Positions 25,819 through 35,036 of a stretch of DNA of 64,000 nucleotides are shown piece after piece (position 1 is the stretch's first letter; the number at the start of each line of letters is the position of its first letter). A model generated the notes under the pieces. It was not told the origin of the DNA. It did not search any database and worked only from the letters and a program-made list of their open reading frames with translations. Made by a program: the position numbers and the translations under genes. Origin of the DNA: Myxacorys almedinensis A. Its GTDB lineage: Bacteria; Cyanobacteriota; Cyanobacteriia; Leptolyngbyales; Leptolyngbyaceae. The stretch covers positions 1-64,000 of the forward strand of contig NZ_WVIE01000014.1 in NCBI RefSeq assembly GCF_010091945.1, written 5' to 3'.

Positions 25819-27759
25819 TCATGGCATACGATCGTAGCGATCGAGCTTCATCATCAACCGAATCAGGGCAATTCCACTGAGCGAGGCAGCGATCGCGGGG
25901 ATCACCGCCACCCAGGCAAAGTTGCTTACAAATAGAATGGTTGCCGAGAGGGTAAACGCGCAGGTCAGCAGTGTGTAATTTGTGCCCAAGTTAACACCAC
26001 TAATCCGCCGGAGCACGCGATCGGTCTCTGTAGAGCGAACCCGCACCCGAATATCACCCCGCTCTAACTTATCGAGCGTGTCTTCGATGCGGCGCGGCAA
26101 CCCAAACGCCGTATTGCCCACCTGCACAGCTTGCCGACTTAGTTCGTTAATGATGCTTCCGGCGGCTTCTGATGAAGAATTTCCATTGGTCATAAGCTGC
26201 ATTGCAAATGGTCTTGCAACCTCCATAAAATTGAATTCTGGGTCTAGCCCTTTGCCCACGCCTTCAAGGGTGGAAAAAGCTCTCATCACAAAGGTGAATG
26301 TTGCTGGAAAGCGAAACGGCTGACCATAAGCAACCTCATAGAGATCATCGCTGATGGCTGAAATGGACTGTTCCTCGAAGGGTTTGTCCATAAAATTGTC
26401 CAGCATAAACTGAACCGAGCGGCGCACCGGGCCCATATCATTGGCTGGGGCAAGCGCACCGAGATCGATCAGCGATCGCACGACTCGATCAGCATCTTTC
26501 TGAGCAATCCCAAAAAAGGTATCTAGCAATCGCTCGCGGGTAACGGGCTGGATTTGCCCCATCATGCCAAAGTCGTAGAAAATCAGGTTGCCATCTGGGC
26601 TGACGGCAATATTTCCCGGATGGGGATCGGCGTGAAAAAAGCCATTATCGAGCAACTGATGAAGATAAGCCTCAGCGCCGAGGTTGGCTAACCGACCGCG
26701 ATCAAGCCCTGCCGCTTCCAAAGCTTCGTAATGGCTGATCTTGATTCCTGGTAGGTATTCCAAGGTCAAAACCCGTGGAGAAGTATAGCGCCAGTAGACT
26801 CGCGGAACCTGTACCCAATCATGCCCCCGAAAGTTGCGTCGGAAGGTATCTGCGTTTCGCCCTTCGTTCAAATAATCGATTTCTTGCCAAAGAATCTTGC
26901 AGCATTCTTCGTAAATGCCGAGCCAGTCGCGCCCTTTGCCCCATTCTGGATGCCCTTGAAAATAGCGAGCGATGCCCTTCAAAATCTGAAGGTCGATCTC
27001 AAATAATTTTCGTAGCCCCGGACGCTGAACTTTGACGACGACCTCTTCGCCAGAGTGCAACTGCGATCGATGCACCTGACCCAAGCTGGCAGCCGCAAGC
27101 GGGATCGGATCGAAGCTGCGGTATAGTTCTTCGATCGATTTGCCTAAATCTCGCTCGATAATTGCTGCAACCTGTTCATAACTAAATGCAGGCACTCGGT
27201 CTTGCAGTTTAGACAGTTCTTCAACAAACTCGACTGAGAACAAATCGGCGCGAGTAGAAAACAGTTGACCTAGCTTGATGAAGGTTGGTCCAAGGTCGAG
27301 CAAGGTTTCTCGAATCCAACTGGCTAATGCTTTGCGTCGAGTCGCTTTCTTGGCATCGGTCATACCTCCCTGATAGCTCCAAGACTTGTTGTAGAGCCAT
27401 CGAGCCGCCAGTAGCTTAAGCACAAACGACCAAATATCAATATATCGGCGCTGCTTAGAATAATTTTCGCGGCTCCAGCGATAGGCTTTCGGGCGATGGG
27501 GTTTCATCCGGGTTTGGCGGTTCGAGGGTGAGCCGTCGGGATCGGGCGGAGCGGGGTGCTCAGGAATCGGCAAATCGGATGGGGATGACGGTTGCTCTGG
27601 AGGACGCTTGCTCAGCATGAGGTGCGACCCCGGTTCGGTGCGGGGCGCTGCTCTCAAGTGCTTGCCATTGGCTGTGGGATGTCCAAGCTGCGAGTCAGAA
27701 CTCACAGGCGGCTCCACCGATTGCTGAGAGGGGCTGGAGTCATTAGAAGAAACAGACAC
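25819..27759 (-). CDS. ABC1/UbiB (ADCK) atypical kinase family protein
   Basis: About 646 aa. A Pro/Ser-rich, probably disordered N-terminus (about 1-95) precedes the ABC1 kinase-like domain: the KxGQ motif in FIKLGQLFSTRAD, the Ala-rich loop AAASLGQVHRSQ, the VVVKVQRPG Lys, HADPHPGN and YDFGMMG. Two C-terminal transmembrane helices (about 590-635) anchor it. Family members support ubiquinone/plastoquinone or tocopherol metabolism in thylakoid or plastoglobule membranes. The specific role here is unknown. The GTG at 27759 is preferred (GGAAAG upstream), with a TTG at 27771 as alternative. Confidence 0.9.
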   Translation of the reverse strand: MSVSSNDSSPSQQSVEPPVSSDSQLGHPTANGKHLRAAPRTEPGSHLMLSKRPPEQPSSPSDLPIPEHPAPPDPDGSPSNRQTRMKPHRPKAYRWSRENYSKQRRYIDIWSFVLKLLAARWLYNKSWSYQGGMTDAKKATRRKALASWIRETLLDLGPTFIKLGQLFSTRADLFSVEFVEELSKLQDRVPAFSYEQVAAIIERDLGKSIEELYRSFDPIPLAAASLGQVHRSQLHSGEEVVVKVQRPGLRKLFEIDLQILKGIARYFQGHPEWGKGRDWLGIYEECCKILWQEIDYLNEGRNADTFRRNFRGHDWVQVPRVYWRYTSPRVLTLEYLPGIKISHYEALEAAGLDRGRLANLGAEAYLHQLLDNGFFHADPHPGNIAVSPDGNLIFYDFGMMGQIQPVTRERLLDTFFGIAQKDADRVVRSLIDLGALAPANDMGPVRRSVQFMLDNFMDKPFEEQSISAISDDLYEVAYGQPFRFPATFTFVMRAFSTLEGVGKGLDPEFNFMEVARPFAMQLMTNGNSSSEAAGSIINELSRQAVQVGNTAFGLPRRIEDTLDKLERGDIRVRVRSTETDRVLRRISGVNLGTNYTLLTCAFTLSATILFVSNFAWVAVIPAIAASLSGIALIRLMMKLDRYDRMP

Positions 27760-27837
27760 TCGACTTTCCAACTAACTTTGGCTTGACGATCAACGGGGTG
27801 TAAAGGGACTGCCTAGATCCCTGCGGCAGAATTAGCT

Positions 27838-28188
27838 TTATGGCTGTTCTGAGCGGCTGCGATAGAGTTGTAGCTGCGATCGCAGTTCGGCAATTTCGGC
27901 TCTGAGATCATCGATCGTGGCTTGCAGATCGCTCGATGGTGCCCCGGCAAAGTCAACGGCGGTTCCCCCTGGGGTTGAAGTTGCCGTGGAGCGAGTTTGC
28001 ATCGCTTGTTCGCGGGCGGCTCTATCCATCACATCTTCTACAAAATTTCGCAGATTTTCTCGTTGCTCTGCGTCAAATTTGCCTAGCTCGCTCAGAGCCT
28101 CTGTCACCCCGGCTTCAACTTGCTCGTATACCACTTCTGCGATCGCTCGACCCACAAAAAAGGCACGAAGTAAAGAACTATTATTCAT
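27838..28188 (-). CDS. Conserved cyanobacterial small protein with coiled coil
   Basis: 116 aa. Residues 1-60 are amphipathic helices (LLRAFFVGRAIAEVVYEQVEAGVTEALSELGKF). A linker leads to a C-terminal coiled coil (LQATIDDLRAEIAELRSQLQL). I recognise the pattern as a conserved cyanobacterial/plastid family (I believe DUF6825, not certain) of unknown function. No enzyme motif is visible. ATG start. It lies upstream of the UbiB gene on the same strand with a 78-base gap, so the two may be co-transcribed. Confidence 0.7.
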   Translation of the reverse strand: MNNSSLLRAFFVGRAIAEVVYEQVEAGVTEALSELGKFDAEQRENLRNFVEDVMDRAAREQAMQTRSTATSTPGGTAVDFAGAPSSDLQATIDDLRAEIAELRSQLQLYRSRSEQP

Positions 28189-28312
28189 AAGAATTATTTC
28201 AGCGCGCTACCCGAATTATAACTTGTTCCTAGCGAGGAAAGAGCGAGCGGCGACAAGGAAGAGCGGTATTGTCCACCCCCAACGCTGAGCAGTGCTATTT
28301 TGATGAACGATT

Positions 28313-29965
28313 TTAGTTGAAGGGTGGATCGGGGGCACTGTCGCGTTGGCTCGATCCAGAAGCGCCGTTGGCAGGGGGAACCGGGGCATTGGTAGGAGGT
28401 TCGGGAGCCACAGGCTGAATCGGCAACGGGTCAATCGGCGCAAGGGGAGCCGGGATAGGTCTAACGGGAGCAAGCTCTGGCGGCGAGTAGGCTGGCTCTT
28501 CTATAGGGGGAGCGACATCCAGGACATCGGGATCTGGCAGTGGCGACGTTTCTGGGCGAGGAGGCAACGTAGGCTCCATTTCTGGGCTGAGGTCAACCTC
28601 AGGAGGAGCCAAACGAGATGCCGGAGTGTCTAGCGAGTTGGTTGGAATAGTCCAATCTGTGGTGATGGGAGGCTTGCTGCCATAGTTTCCCGGAGCCTGC
28701 TCGACGGGAATATCAGACAGATCTACCTCAGGAGATAGCGTGCCTTTCCAGTCGCGATCGCGGAAGGTTTGGGCGGGGTGGAAGATACTTGCTCCAGGTG
28801 CTTTGGCAGCGCTGATTCGCAAAGCTAAGCCAAAACCTAAGCCAAGGGCGATCGCAGATGCCCCGGTGAGGATCAAAAATTTTGGAAAGTGGCGACGCAT
28901 TCCAGTGTAAGTAGCGATGGGGCGTTGAGTCAGAGGCTGGGTGACGATAGACGGCGGGGGAGGGGTTGAGAACCCGTTGAGGGTTGCCGTGGGTTGAGTG
29001 ATTTTAAGCGGCGGCGGTGGGGGAGGGGGCACAAGCGGTCTGTTTACGGTTCTTTCTACGCCGATTTCTACGCGGTTTGGGACATCTTGCTCAACGGCTT
29101 TGCGCTCGATCACGTTGGGCAGCCCATCACCAACGATCGCCGGGGGTGATGGCGCAGGACGAGGCGGAGCCGTCCACTCAAAGGCGGGCGACGTTCCGAC
29201 TAATGGCAGCGTTGTATTGGGTAAGATCCGCAGCCAATCTTCCACAGGTTGAGACTGCATCACCGGATTCATGCCCAGCAAAATGGCTTCTTTGGTCGTG
29301 TCGCTCCAGGGGTGCTGATCGAGGGACATCTGCGCCATCGGAGACTGCCCAGATAATAGATAGTACAGGGTTGCCGCGAGACCATAGCGATCGATGGCGA
29401 TCGCGCGTTCAACCTCCCAACTTGGGGTAAACGGATTCGCAGGAGCGGCAGGCAAACTGGCGCTGGCTAAATCATGGGCAAACCCAAATCCAACCAGAAC
29501 CGCAAGATTCGTTCCTTGGCGACAAATCAGCGATCGCGGCTGAATATTTCGGTGAATCAGTCCATGAGCGTGGGCAGCGCTGAGTGCCGATCCAGCTTGC
29601 CGGACATAATGAATCGCTTCGGCTTCTGGGAGCGCTCCGGTTGTAGACACCAGCGTTGCTAACCCTCTACCTGAGATAAGTTCCATGACCAAGCAGGGAA
29701 GCTGATCTTCTTCAAAAAAATCTAAGACGCGGACAATGCTGGGATGCTGAGTTCTAGCTAACAGCCGGACTTCTTCGATAAACCTCTCTTTGAGTTGCGG
29801 AAAACTGCGGGTAATCTGCAAACTGGGATCTAGGGTCTTAATTACAACTCCCTGGTTGAGCAACGTCTGGGTCGCAAGATACGTCGCCCCAACCCCATCA
29901 CCCCCCAACGCTTGACTGAGCAGGTATTTCCCATTCTGAAGGGTTGCACCCGTCTGTAGTTTCAT
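28313..29965 (-). CDS. Serine/threonine kinase-like protein, predicted pseudokinase
   Basis: 550 aa with a Hanks-type kinase fold (about 10-270), a Pro-rich linker, one transmembrane helix (about 360-380) and a long Pro-rich C-terminal tail. The Gly-rich loop (LGGDGVGATYLA) and the VVIK lysine are kept. The catalytic loop, however, reads HRNIQP instead of HRDIKP, the DFG motif reads GFG (VLVGFGFAHDL), and no APE motif is evident. Loss of both catalytic and metal-binding Asp predicts no phosphotransfer. It probably acts as an anchored ATP-binding scaffold or receptor. The upstream gene is ChaB. Confidence is high for family and moderate for inactivity. Confidence 0.88.
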   Translation of the reverse strand: MKLQTGATLQNGKYLLSQALGGDGVGATYLATQTLLNQGVVIKTLDPSLQITRSFPQLKERFIEEVRLLARTQHPSIVRVLDFFEEDQLPCLVMELISGRGLATLVSTTGALPEAEAIHYVRQAGSALSAAHAHGLIHRNIQPRSLICRQGTNLAVLVGFGFAHDLASASLPAAPANPFTPSWEVERAIAIDRYGLAATLYYLLSGQSPMAQMSLDQHPWSDTTKEAILLGMNPVMQSQPVEDWLRILPNTTLPLVGTSPAFEWTAPPRPAPSPPAIVGDGLPNVIERKAVEQDVPNRVEIGVERTVNRPLVPPPPPPPLKITQPTATLNGFSTPPPPSIVTQPLTQRPIATYTGMRRHFPKFLILTGASAIALGLGFGLALRISAAKAPGASIFHPAQTFRDRDWKGTLSPEVDLSDIPVEQAPGNYGSKPPITTDWTIPTNSLDTPASRLAPPEVDLSPEMEPTLPPRPETSPLPDPDVLDVAPPIEEPAYSPPELAPVRPIPAPLAPIDPLPIQPVAPEPPTNAPVPPANGASGSSQRDSAPDPPFN

Positions 29966-30030
29966 ATGCCGCTTCTCAGCAAGATCCCAATTATGCTACC
30001 TCTTTCGGGACAGTTTCCCAACTCTCAGGA

Positions 30031-30062
30031 TTAAAAAAAGGCATTCTCTAGCAGAACGCCTT
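30031..30062 (-). terminator. Intrinsic terminator downstream of chaB
   Basis: AAGGCATTCT (30038-30047) pairs with AGAACGCCTT (30053-30062) with one mismatch. On the minus strand the stem is followed by a run of seven T. It lies between the chaB stop and the start of the kinase-like gene. Confidence 0.75.
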
Positions 30063-30179
30063 AAATTTCAGATCGATTCAGAATTGTTGTGTTATTGAAT
30101 CTGATAACTAGAAAATTAAGTTAGAAAAAGATGGTTAAGAAATGTAATCGTTATGAAATGCCCTAACACAAACCCAATT

Positions 30180-30368
30180 TCACGAGATAGCACTGTTCAT
30201 GCTAACCGTTTGATTTCGCACCGCACTCCACGCAATTTGATGGGCTTTTGCCTCCTCTCCATACCACTGAAGCGCTGAGTTAAACGCTACTCTATAAAAG
30301 TGTTGTGCAGTTTCAGGAAGCTGGTCGCGAATACTTTCGGGCAAGTCGCGATTGCTTTGGTACGACAT
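30180..30368 (-). CDS. ChaB-domain protein
   Basis: 62 aa ChaB domain (NRDLPESIRDQLPETAQHFYRVAFNSAL, then HQIAWSAVR). ChaB was named as a cation-transport regulator beside the Ca2+/H+ antiporter ChaA in E. coli; its biochemical role is unclear and no chaA is nearby. The start is the ATG at 30368, with GGAGG eight bases upstream. It is divergent from hemL. The full domain is present, so the gene is complete. Confidence 0.85.
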   Translation of the reverse strand: MSYQSNRDLPESIRDQLPETAQHFYRVAFNSALQWYGEEAKAHQIAWSAVRNQTVSMNSAIS

Positions 30369-30473
30369 TCTAGCCGCCTCCAAGAAGTGAGATAATTTTT
30401 CAGTATTGCGGCTTTGGGCAGGAAATGCGCCTGTCCTTCGGAATATCTTCAGAATTTGAATAAGGAGAGAGCC

Positions 30474-31772
30474 TTGATCACAGGTACTTTGAAAACAGCT
30501 AAATCAGAAGAGATTTTTGCGGCGGCTCAGCACTTAATGCCAGGTGGAGTCAGTTCTCCGGTGCGGGCGTTTACGTCGGTAGGCGGGCAGCCGATCGTCT
30601 TCGATCGCGTCAACGGGGCTTACGCTTGGGATGTCGATGGCAACCAATATATTGACTATGTAGGCACATGGGGACCAGCAATTTGCGGTCATGCTCACCC
30701 TAGCGTCGTTCGAGCTATTCAGGAAGCCGCCGAAAAAGGCACGAGTTTTGGTGCGCCCTGTGCGTTGGAAAATGTGTTGGCTGAAATGGTGATCGATGCA
30801 GTTCCTAGCGTCGAGATGGTGCGGTTCGTCAACTCTGGAACAGAGGCATGTATGGCGGTTTTGCGCCTGATGCGTGCTTTTACGGGGCGGGAAAAGGTCA
30901 TCAAGTTTGAGGGTTGCTACCACGGGCACGCCGATATGTTTTTGGTGAAAGCGGGTTCTGGTGTGGCAACCCTGGGGTTGCCCGATTCTCCGGGGGTGCC
31001 CAAATCAACGACGGCAGCCACACTGACTGCTCCTTACAATGATCTGGATGCGGTGCGTCAATTATTTGAGACCAATCCGGGGGAAATTGCGGGTCTAATT
31101 TTAGAACCGGTGGTGGGCAACGCGGGTTTCATTGTGCCAGAAGCAGGCTTTTTGGCAGGGTTGCGGGAACTCACTCGCGAGCATGGGGCACTGCTGGTGT
31201 TTGACGAAGTGATGACCGGCTTTCGGATTGCCTACGGCGGAGCACAAGCCCGATTTGGGATTACGCCGGATCTGACGACCCTTGGAAAAGTGATTGGCGG
31301 CGGCTTGCCAGTGGGTGCCTATGGTGGGCGCAAGGACATTATGGCAATGGTCGCGCCAGCAGGACCGATGTATCAGGCGGGAACGCTGTCGGGCAACCCG
31401 TTAGCGATGACAGCCGGAATCAAAACGTTGGAATTGATGCGTCAGCCCGGAAGTTATGAACACCTCGATCGCGTTACCTCTCGCCTAGTTTCTGGGCTGT
31501 TGGAGGTGGCGAAAGAAACGGGTCATGCGGCGTGTGGCGGTTCGGTGAGCGGTATGTTTGGGCTGTTCTTTACAGAAGGTCCGGTACACAATTTTGAGGA
31601 TGCGAAGAAGTCCGATTTAGGGAAATTTGGCAGATTTCATCGTGGCATGTTGGAGCAGGGCATTTATCTTGCGCCATCGCAGTTTGAGGCGGGCTTTATG
31701 TCGCTGGCTCACACAGATGAAGATATCGATCGCACGATCGAAGCTGCAAAAGCGGTACTGTCGAAGATTTAA
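30474..31772 (+). CDS. hemL: Glutamate-1-semialdehyde 2,1-aminomutase
   Basis: 432 aa PLP enzyme that makes 5-aminolevulinate, the tetrapyrrole precursor for chlorophyll, haem and the phycobilins used by the nearby cpc products. The PLP lysine lies in [18 protein letters not shown] and the family blocks [13 protein letters not shown] and [19 protein letters not shown] are intact. I choose the TTG at 30474 because AAGGAGAGAGCC precedes it and the protein then matches the usual length of about 430 aa. The open frame extends to 30414 but is unconserved there. Divergent from chaB. Confidence 0.95.
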   Translation: MITGTLKTAKSEEIFAAAQHLMPGGVSSPVRAFTSVGGQPIVFDRVNGAYAWDVDGNQYIDYVGTWGPAICGHAHPSVVRAIQEAAEKGTSFGAPCALENVLAEMVIDAVPSVEMVRFVNSGTEACMAVLRLMRAFTGREKVIKFEGCYHGHADMFLVKAGSGVATLGLPDSPGVPKSTTAATLTAPYNDLDAVRQLFETNPGEIAGLILEPVVGNAGFIVPEAGFLAGLRELTREHGALLVFDEVMTGFRIAYGGAQARFGITPDLTTLGKVIGGGLPVGAYGGRKDIMAMVAPAGPMYQAGTLSGNPLAMTAGIKTLELMRQPGSYEHLDRVTSRLVSGLLEVAKETGHAACGGSVSGMFGLFFTEGPVHNFEDAKKSDLGKFGRFHRGMLEQGIYLAPSQFEAGFMSLAHTDEDIDRTIEAAKAVLSKI

Positions 31773-31774
31773 CG

Positions 31775-31815
31775 TAGAGCTAAGGGGGAGATGTGATATC
31801 GCCTCCTTAGCTCTA
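31775..31815 (+). terminator. Terminator-like hairpin after hemL
   Basis: TAGAGCTAAGG (from 31775) pairs with CCTTAGCTCTA (ending 31815), starting two bases after the hemL stop. The stem is long and nearly perfect but no T-run follows, so it may stabilise the 3' end rather than terminate. Confidence 0.55.
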
Positions 31816-32023
31816 GGTGAAACCTTTGGTGAAGAATTACCCTCTGGGGTAATGTCAGGACTCTGTGACTTCCCGTATGATTTGAACTGTAGGGGAGATT
31901 TGCAACTCCCTTGAGAGGTTTTTATAGCGCTAGACCAACGAACTCAAGACGCATTGTTGCTCGCCATTCCGCCATCGGTTTCAGGCGGCTCCCCTTCTCT
32001 ACCCTGAGAAAGGAGTTCCTGAC

Positions 32024-32935
32024 ATGTCTCGACATTCTTTGCTGGCTGCTGCCTTGAGCGCAGCTTCTGCGATGAGCCTTGCTAGTGCGATCGCATGGGT
32101 TCCTCAAAGTCCCGTAAGAGCAATTCCTGACTGTAGCGGAGATAACCCGCCTCCCATCTGTGATGGACGCCCTCCCCGACCTCCTGTGCCCCCTCAACCT
32201 GAGCCACCAGGGCAAGATGTGCGGGTTCCTGCCCAGTTGATTGTGCCTCTGGTGAACAATGCCATTAGGGGAACGCAACTTCACCTGAATAACTTTGGAC
32301 CCAAGCGCGGAAAAAGTTGGCATAAACCCAACGATTCATTTGTCCGTTTGCCACAAACGTTGGGTGGAAATGAGTTTCGCTTTAATGTTCCAGAAGGCGT
32401 CAAAGATTTAGACTGTGGTTTCTTCTGTCCAGACATGGGGGATGCCAAGTTTTATGTGCAAGACTGGAATCTCAATTCGCTGCAAGTGGGCTGGCAACGC
32501 CCGACCTTCAAGCTGAGTTTGTTGATGGAGAGCGCAGGACGGGAGATTAAAGGATTTCACACAGGCGCGCTGGCGTCTTTGGGGGATAACGGTGTCCCCG
32601 ATGTAGAGATTAATAATGCTCGGATGGATGTGTTTTTGCGCCCGATCGCCTCAAACGGTCGGCTCTCCTATGCTGTGACCCAGGTTGGCTTTAATGCCAA
32701 CATTCAAGCAACGGGAGCGTGCAATATTTTTGGGGTAGATATTTGTAACCCGTTATTTGGCTATAAAAACACGATCGTATCGCTGGTTGAAACTCAAGTC
32801 CGCGCTCGTCTAAATGATCCGGCGTTGCAAAGTCGGGTTGCTAATGCTGTACAGCCTGTCTTAAACCAGTTTGGGATTCGCCAAATTACCAAGGTTTCTG
32901 TCAGTGGAGACGATCTGATCATCCGACATCGATAG
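32024..32935 (+). CDS. Secreted protein of unknown function
   Basis: 303 aa. A signal peptide (about 1-33, ending SPVRA) is followed by a Cys-containing Pro-rich segment (PPRPPVPPQPEPP). A compact region of about 230 residues follows with two Cys pairs (DCGFFCPD and GACNIFGVDICN) that could form disulfides, in keeping with a periplasmic location. The C-terminal part (TIVSLVETQVRARLNDPALQSRV...) looks like an amphipathic, lipid-binding-type helix-strand arrangement, but I do not recognise a named family. ATG start with GAGAAAGGAG upstream. A monocistronic gene. Confidence 0.7.
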   Translation: MSRHSLLAAALSAASAMSLASAIAWVPQSPVRAIPDCSGDNPPPICDGRPPRPPVPPQPEPPGQDVRVPAQLIVPLVNNAIRGTQLHLNNFGPKRGKSWHKPNDSFVRLPQTLGGNEFRFNVPEGVKDLDCGFFCPDMGDAKFYVQDWNLNSLQVGWQRPTFKLSLLMESAGREIKGFHTGALASLGDNGVPDVEINNARMDVFLRPIASNGRLSYAVTQVGFNANIQATGACNIFGVDICNPLFGYKNTIVSLVETQVRARLNDPALQSRVANAVQPVLNQFGIRQITKVSVSGDDLIIRHR

Positions 32936-33160
32936 GATCTGAATCGACCGATAGGATTTATCTGTCGTGACCTCTGGCGTGAGATCTAAACAACCCATGC
33001 ATCTCACAACTACTAAATCTCATACCAAATTGATGTTTCACGGCGACAGATCCTCGACCCCCCTGCCTACGGCATCTCCCCTTAGTCAGGAGGGGTTGGG
33101 TCGCACATCTGTAGGATTTACAGATTAATTTGGCATCATAAAACGGGTAATTTTTGCCCC

Positions 33161-33204
33161 AAAAAATAGGCTCTGGAAGGACAATTTTGTCCTCCTGGAG
33201 CCTT
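33161..33204 (-). terminator. Intrinsic terminator of the metallothionein gene
   Basis: The arms AGGCTC...GGACAA and TTGTCC...GAGCCT (33168-33203) form a long stem. On the minus strand it is followed by a T-run (33161-33166). It lies about 20 bases past the metallothionein stop. Confidence 0.85.
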
Positions 33205-33224
33205 ATTTTCGAGCTTTGTTGCGG

Positions 33225-33392
33225 TTAGCAAGTGCAGCCTTTGTGTCCACAGTCGCCGTGCCCATCGGGATGCCCGTTGGCGCAGACTTGGCTGCAATAA
33301 TATTTGCCGTCTTTTTCAGTTGCGCCACTTTCTGGATTAACGATGCAAAGACAGGGTTCACAGGCGCATTTCATTTGAGTTGCAGTAGCCAT
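33225..33392 (-). CDS. smtA: SmtA/BmtA-type bacterial metallothionein
   Basis: 55 aa, nine Cys and three His. The sequence opens MATATQMKCACEPCLCIV and ends GHKGCTC, matching the cyanobacterial SmtA layout: CxCxxCxC, a tyrosine pair, CxxxC, a His/Asp-rich loop, and a CxxxxCxC end. It binds Zn2+, Cd2+ or Cu+ in a four-metal cluster to buffer and detoxify metal. AAGGATAAATT precedes the ATG. The upstream region carries a near-copy of the SmtB operator, but no smtB gene lies in the window. It was found by reading the minus strand, because the gene is very short. Confidence 0.95.
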   Translation of the reverse strand: MATATQMKCACEPCLCIVNPESGATEKDGKYYCSQVCANGHPDGHGDCGHKGCTC

Positions 33393-33429
33393 AATTTATC
33401 CTTCTGAGGGTCTACTTTATCGTAACATA

Positions 33430-33443
33430 TGAACAGATATTCA
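33430..33443 (-). promoter_or_regulatory. SmtB/ArsR-type operator upstream of smtA
   Basis: TGAACA-GA-TATTCA, a 6-2-6 inverted repeat set in ATATGAACAGATATTCAGAT, lies 38 bases upstream of the metallothionein start codon and next to a GATAAAG -10-like box. It matches the SmtB site of Synechococcus (TGAACA-N2-TATTCA). Zinc binding to SmtB would release repression. Confidence 0.85.
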
Positions 33444-33506
33444 GATATAAAAGAGCAAGTCTTTGGAAACGCCAAGAGCGCGATCGCGCCTACCCAGGTT
33501 AAAATA

Positions 33507-33998
33507 TTATCGATAATTTGTGAATTGCAGCGCCACCGGAAAATCTTCCTGTTTCATCCGTTGCATCACTGCCTGCAAATCATCTTTCGATTTTGCCGAC
33601 ACTCTCACCGCATCGCCCTGAATCGAGCCTTGAGCCTTCTTAAATTCATCCCGAATAATTTTCGTAATTTGCTTGGCAATCTCCTGGCTGATGCCCTTTT
33701 TAAGCTTGATTTCTTGACGAACACGGCTGCCGCTCGCCGATTCGACTTTGCCGTAGTCAAAAATCTTGAGCGATAGATTGCGCTTTGATGACTTTAGCTG
33801 CAACAGGTTGTGAACCGCATCGAGCGTAAATTCGCTATCGGTGTTGATGACGATCGCATCTTCATTTAAGTCAATTTCAGTTTTTGTGTCTTTGAGGTCA
33901 TAGCGACTGCCCACGTCTCGTTTGGTCTGATCCACGGCGTTGACGAGTTCTTGACGATCAAACTCACTGACGATATCAAACGAAAATGTAGAAGCCAT
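33507..33998 (-). CDS. YajQ-family nucleotide-binding protein
   Basis: 163 aa UPF0234/YajQ protein with two ferredoxin-like folds. The N-terminal [18 protein letters not shown] and the motifs [11 protein letters not shown] and [17 protein letters not shown] are diagnostic. Some homologues bind cyclic di-GMP and control transcription, others bind RNA; which applies here cannot be told. A diguanylate cyclase is encoded 22 kb away, which proves no link. Full length, ATG start. It follows the MAPEG gene on the same strand with a 63-base gap. Confidence 0.93.
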   Translation of the reverse strand: MASTFSFDIVSEFDRQELVNAVDQTKRDVGSRYDLKDTKTEIDLNEDAIVINTDSEFTLDAVHNLLQLKSSKRNLSLKIFDYGKVESASGSRVRQEIKLKKGISQEIAKQITKIIRDEFKKAQGSIQGDAVRVSAKSKDDLQAVMQRMKQEDFPVALQFTNYR

Positions 33999-34061
33999 AG
34001 AAAAAACAGGGGTTAAAGGAACTCACGAATGGCGCTGTTACTTCAGATGCTGCTATTCATG

Positions 34062-34490
34062 TTACTGAAGAGTGGTGGTGATGCTCGACCCGATCAAGGT
34101 AATAATGCACGTTGAACCGAGGGCGAACATCAGCGATCGCAGCACGGGAATATCTAAAACGTAAAACACTGAGTAGAAAAACCGAATTGGCACAAACGCG
34201 ATCGCGCTCCATGCCACGACTGCTGAATTCTGTTGTGTCACATAGGCCATCAGTGCCGCAACACTAAACAACGAAAACGCTTCCCAAGAATTTTGGTGCG
34301 CCCAGGTTGCCCGTTTGCCGTAGTCTGGCAGTTTGTCGATCGTAGCGCGAGGGGTTGCCATCATTTCTTGGCTATAGCCCGCCTGAACACGAGCCACAGC
34401 AACCAACACAAACGGCAGATAGACGAGAACCGCAGTAGCCGCGATCGCGCTCAACAAGATAGTGGGGACAGATAAACCAAACAGCGCCAT
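34062..34490 (-). CDS. MAPEG-family membrane protein
   Basis: About 142 aa, four transmembrane helices, with the MAPEG pattern RAxxAHQNSWEAFSLFSVAAL in the second helix region. Eukaryotic MAPEG proteins are glutathione transferases or peroxidases of lipids; bacterial homologues of this short type are mostly uncharacterised. I start it at the ATG at 34490, seven bases after the upstream gene's stop; an in-frame TTG at 34505 would overlap that gene. Tight spacing suggests co-transcription with the recombination-mediator-like gene. Confidence 0.85.
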   Translation of the reverse strand: MALFGLSVPTILLSAIAATAVLVYLPFVLVAVARVQAGYSQEMMATPRATIDKLPDYGKRATWAHQNSWEAFSLFSVAALMAYVTQQNSAVVAWSAIAFVPIRFFYSVFYVLDIPVLRSLMFALGSTCIITLIGSSITTTLQ

Positions 34491-34497
34491 GAGTTCT

Positions 34498-35001
34498 TTA
34501 GTCAAAATAAAATGTCGTTACAATTTTGCGTTGATCTTCCGCATCCTGGCAAGTTCGCAAAATCGTGTGACTGTCATGAAATGCAAAGCTAATCAGTTGT
34601 TGACAGCGAGACACAATTTCTTGATTACACAAAGCACTGGCTTCTGCCAAAGATAGGCTGTTGTTTTCCGGCGATTCAACCAAGTGCATCACGCTTTCTA
34701 ACTGAGTACGAGACTCACTCGGTTGGCGCTCCATACTTTGAGGCAAAATCACTGTCAGCATACTGGGATCAGCACGCAAAGCACCACGAATTGCAGCAAA
34801 ATTGGTTCCGGTTGACCCTGATGTGATGATTCGATTGCCTTCTAAAACCAGTGCATAACTCATCAACTCGATTAACGTCTGATGAGTGATCGGAACATGG
34901 CGCGATCCTAATAGAGCAATCCGCTTAGAACCCGTTTGCTGAATCGTGGCGAGTTCTTGTAAAAAATCATCGACTTTAGGGAGATCAATCGACTGGCTCA
35001 A
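34498..35001 (-). CDS. DNA recombination-mediator protein A-like (Rossmann/LOG-type) protein
   Basis: 167 aa cyanobacterial protein with a Rossmann-like nucleotide-binding core: SKRIALLGSRHVPITHQ, then NRIITSGSTGTNFAAIRGAL, similar to DprA/LOG folds. I recall the family being annotated as recombination-mediator protein A, but I know of no direct function. The ending CQQLISFAFHDSHTILRTCQDAEDQRK is typical. The reading frame begins at a TTG (35001), giving MSQSIDLPKV, which fits the conserved N-terminus. It is followed closely by the MAPEG gene. Confidence 0.7.
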   Translation of the reverse strand: MSQSIDLPKVDDFLQELATIQQTGSKRIALLGSRHVPITHQTLIELMSYALVLEGNRIITSGSTGTNFAAIRGALRADPSMLTVILPQSMERQPSESRTQLESVMHLVESPENNSLSLAEASALCNQEIVSRCQQLISFAFHDSHTILRTCQDAEDQRKIVTTFYFD

Positions 35002-35036
35002 GAGACGTGCTGATATGAACGACGCCCGTAATTGTA

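Noticed and set aside
33216-33407. 63-codon plus-strand frame opposite the metallothionein gene
   Set aside because: The minus strand encodes a textbook metallothionein with RBS, operator and terminator; the plus-strand frame has none.
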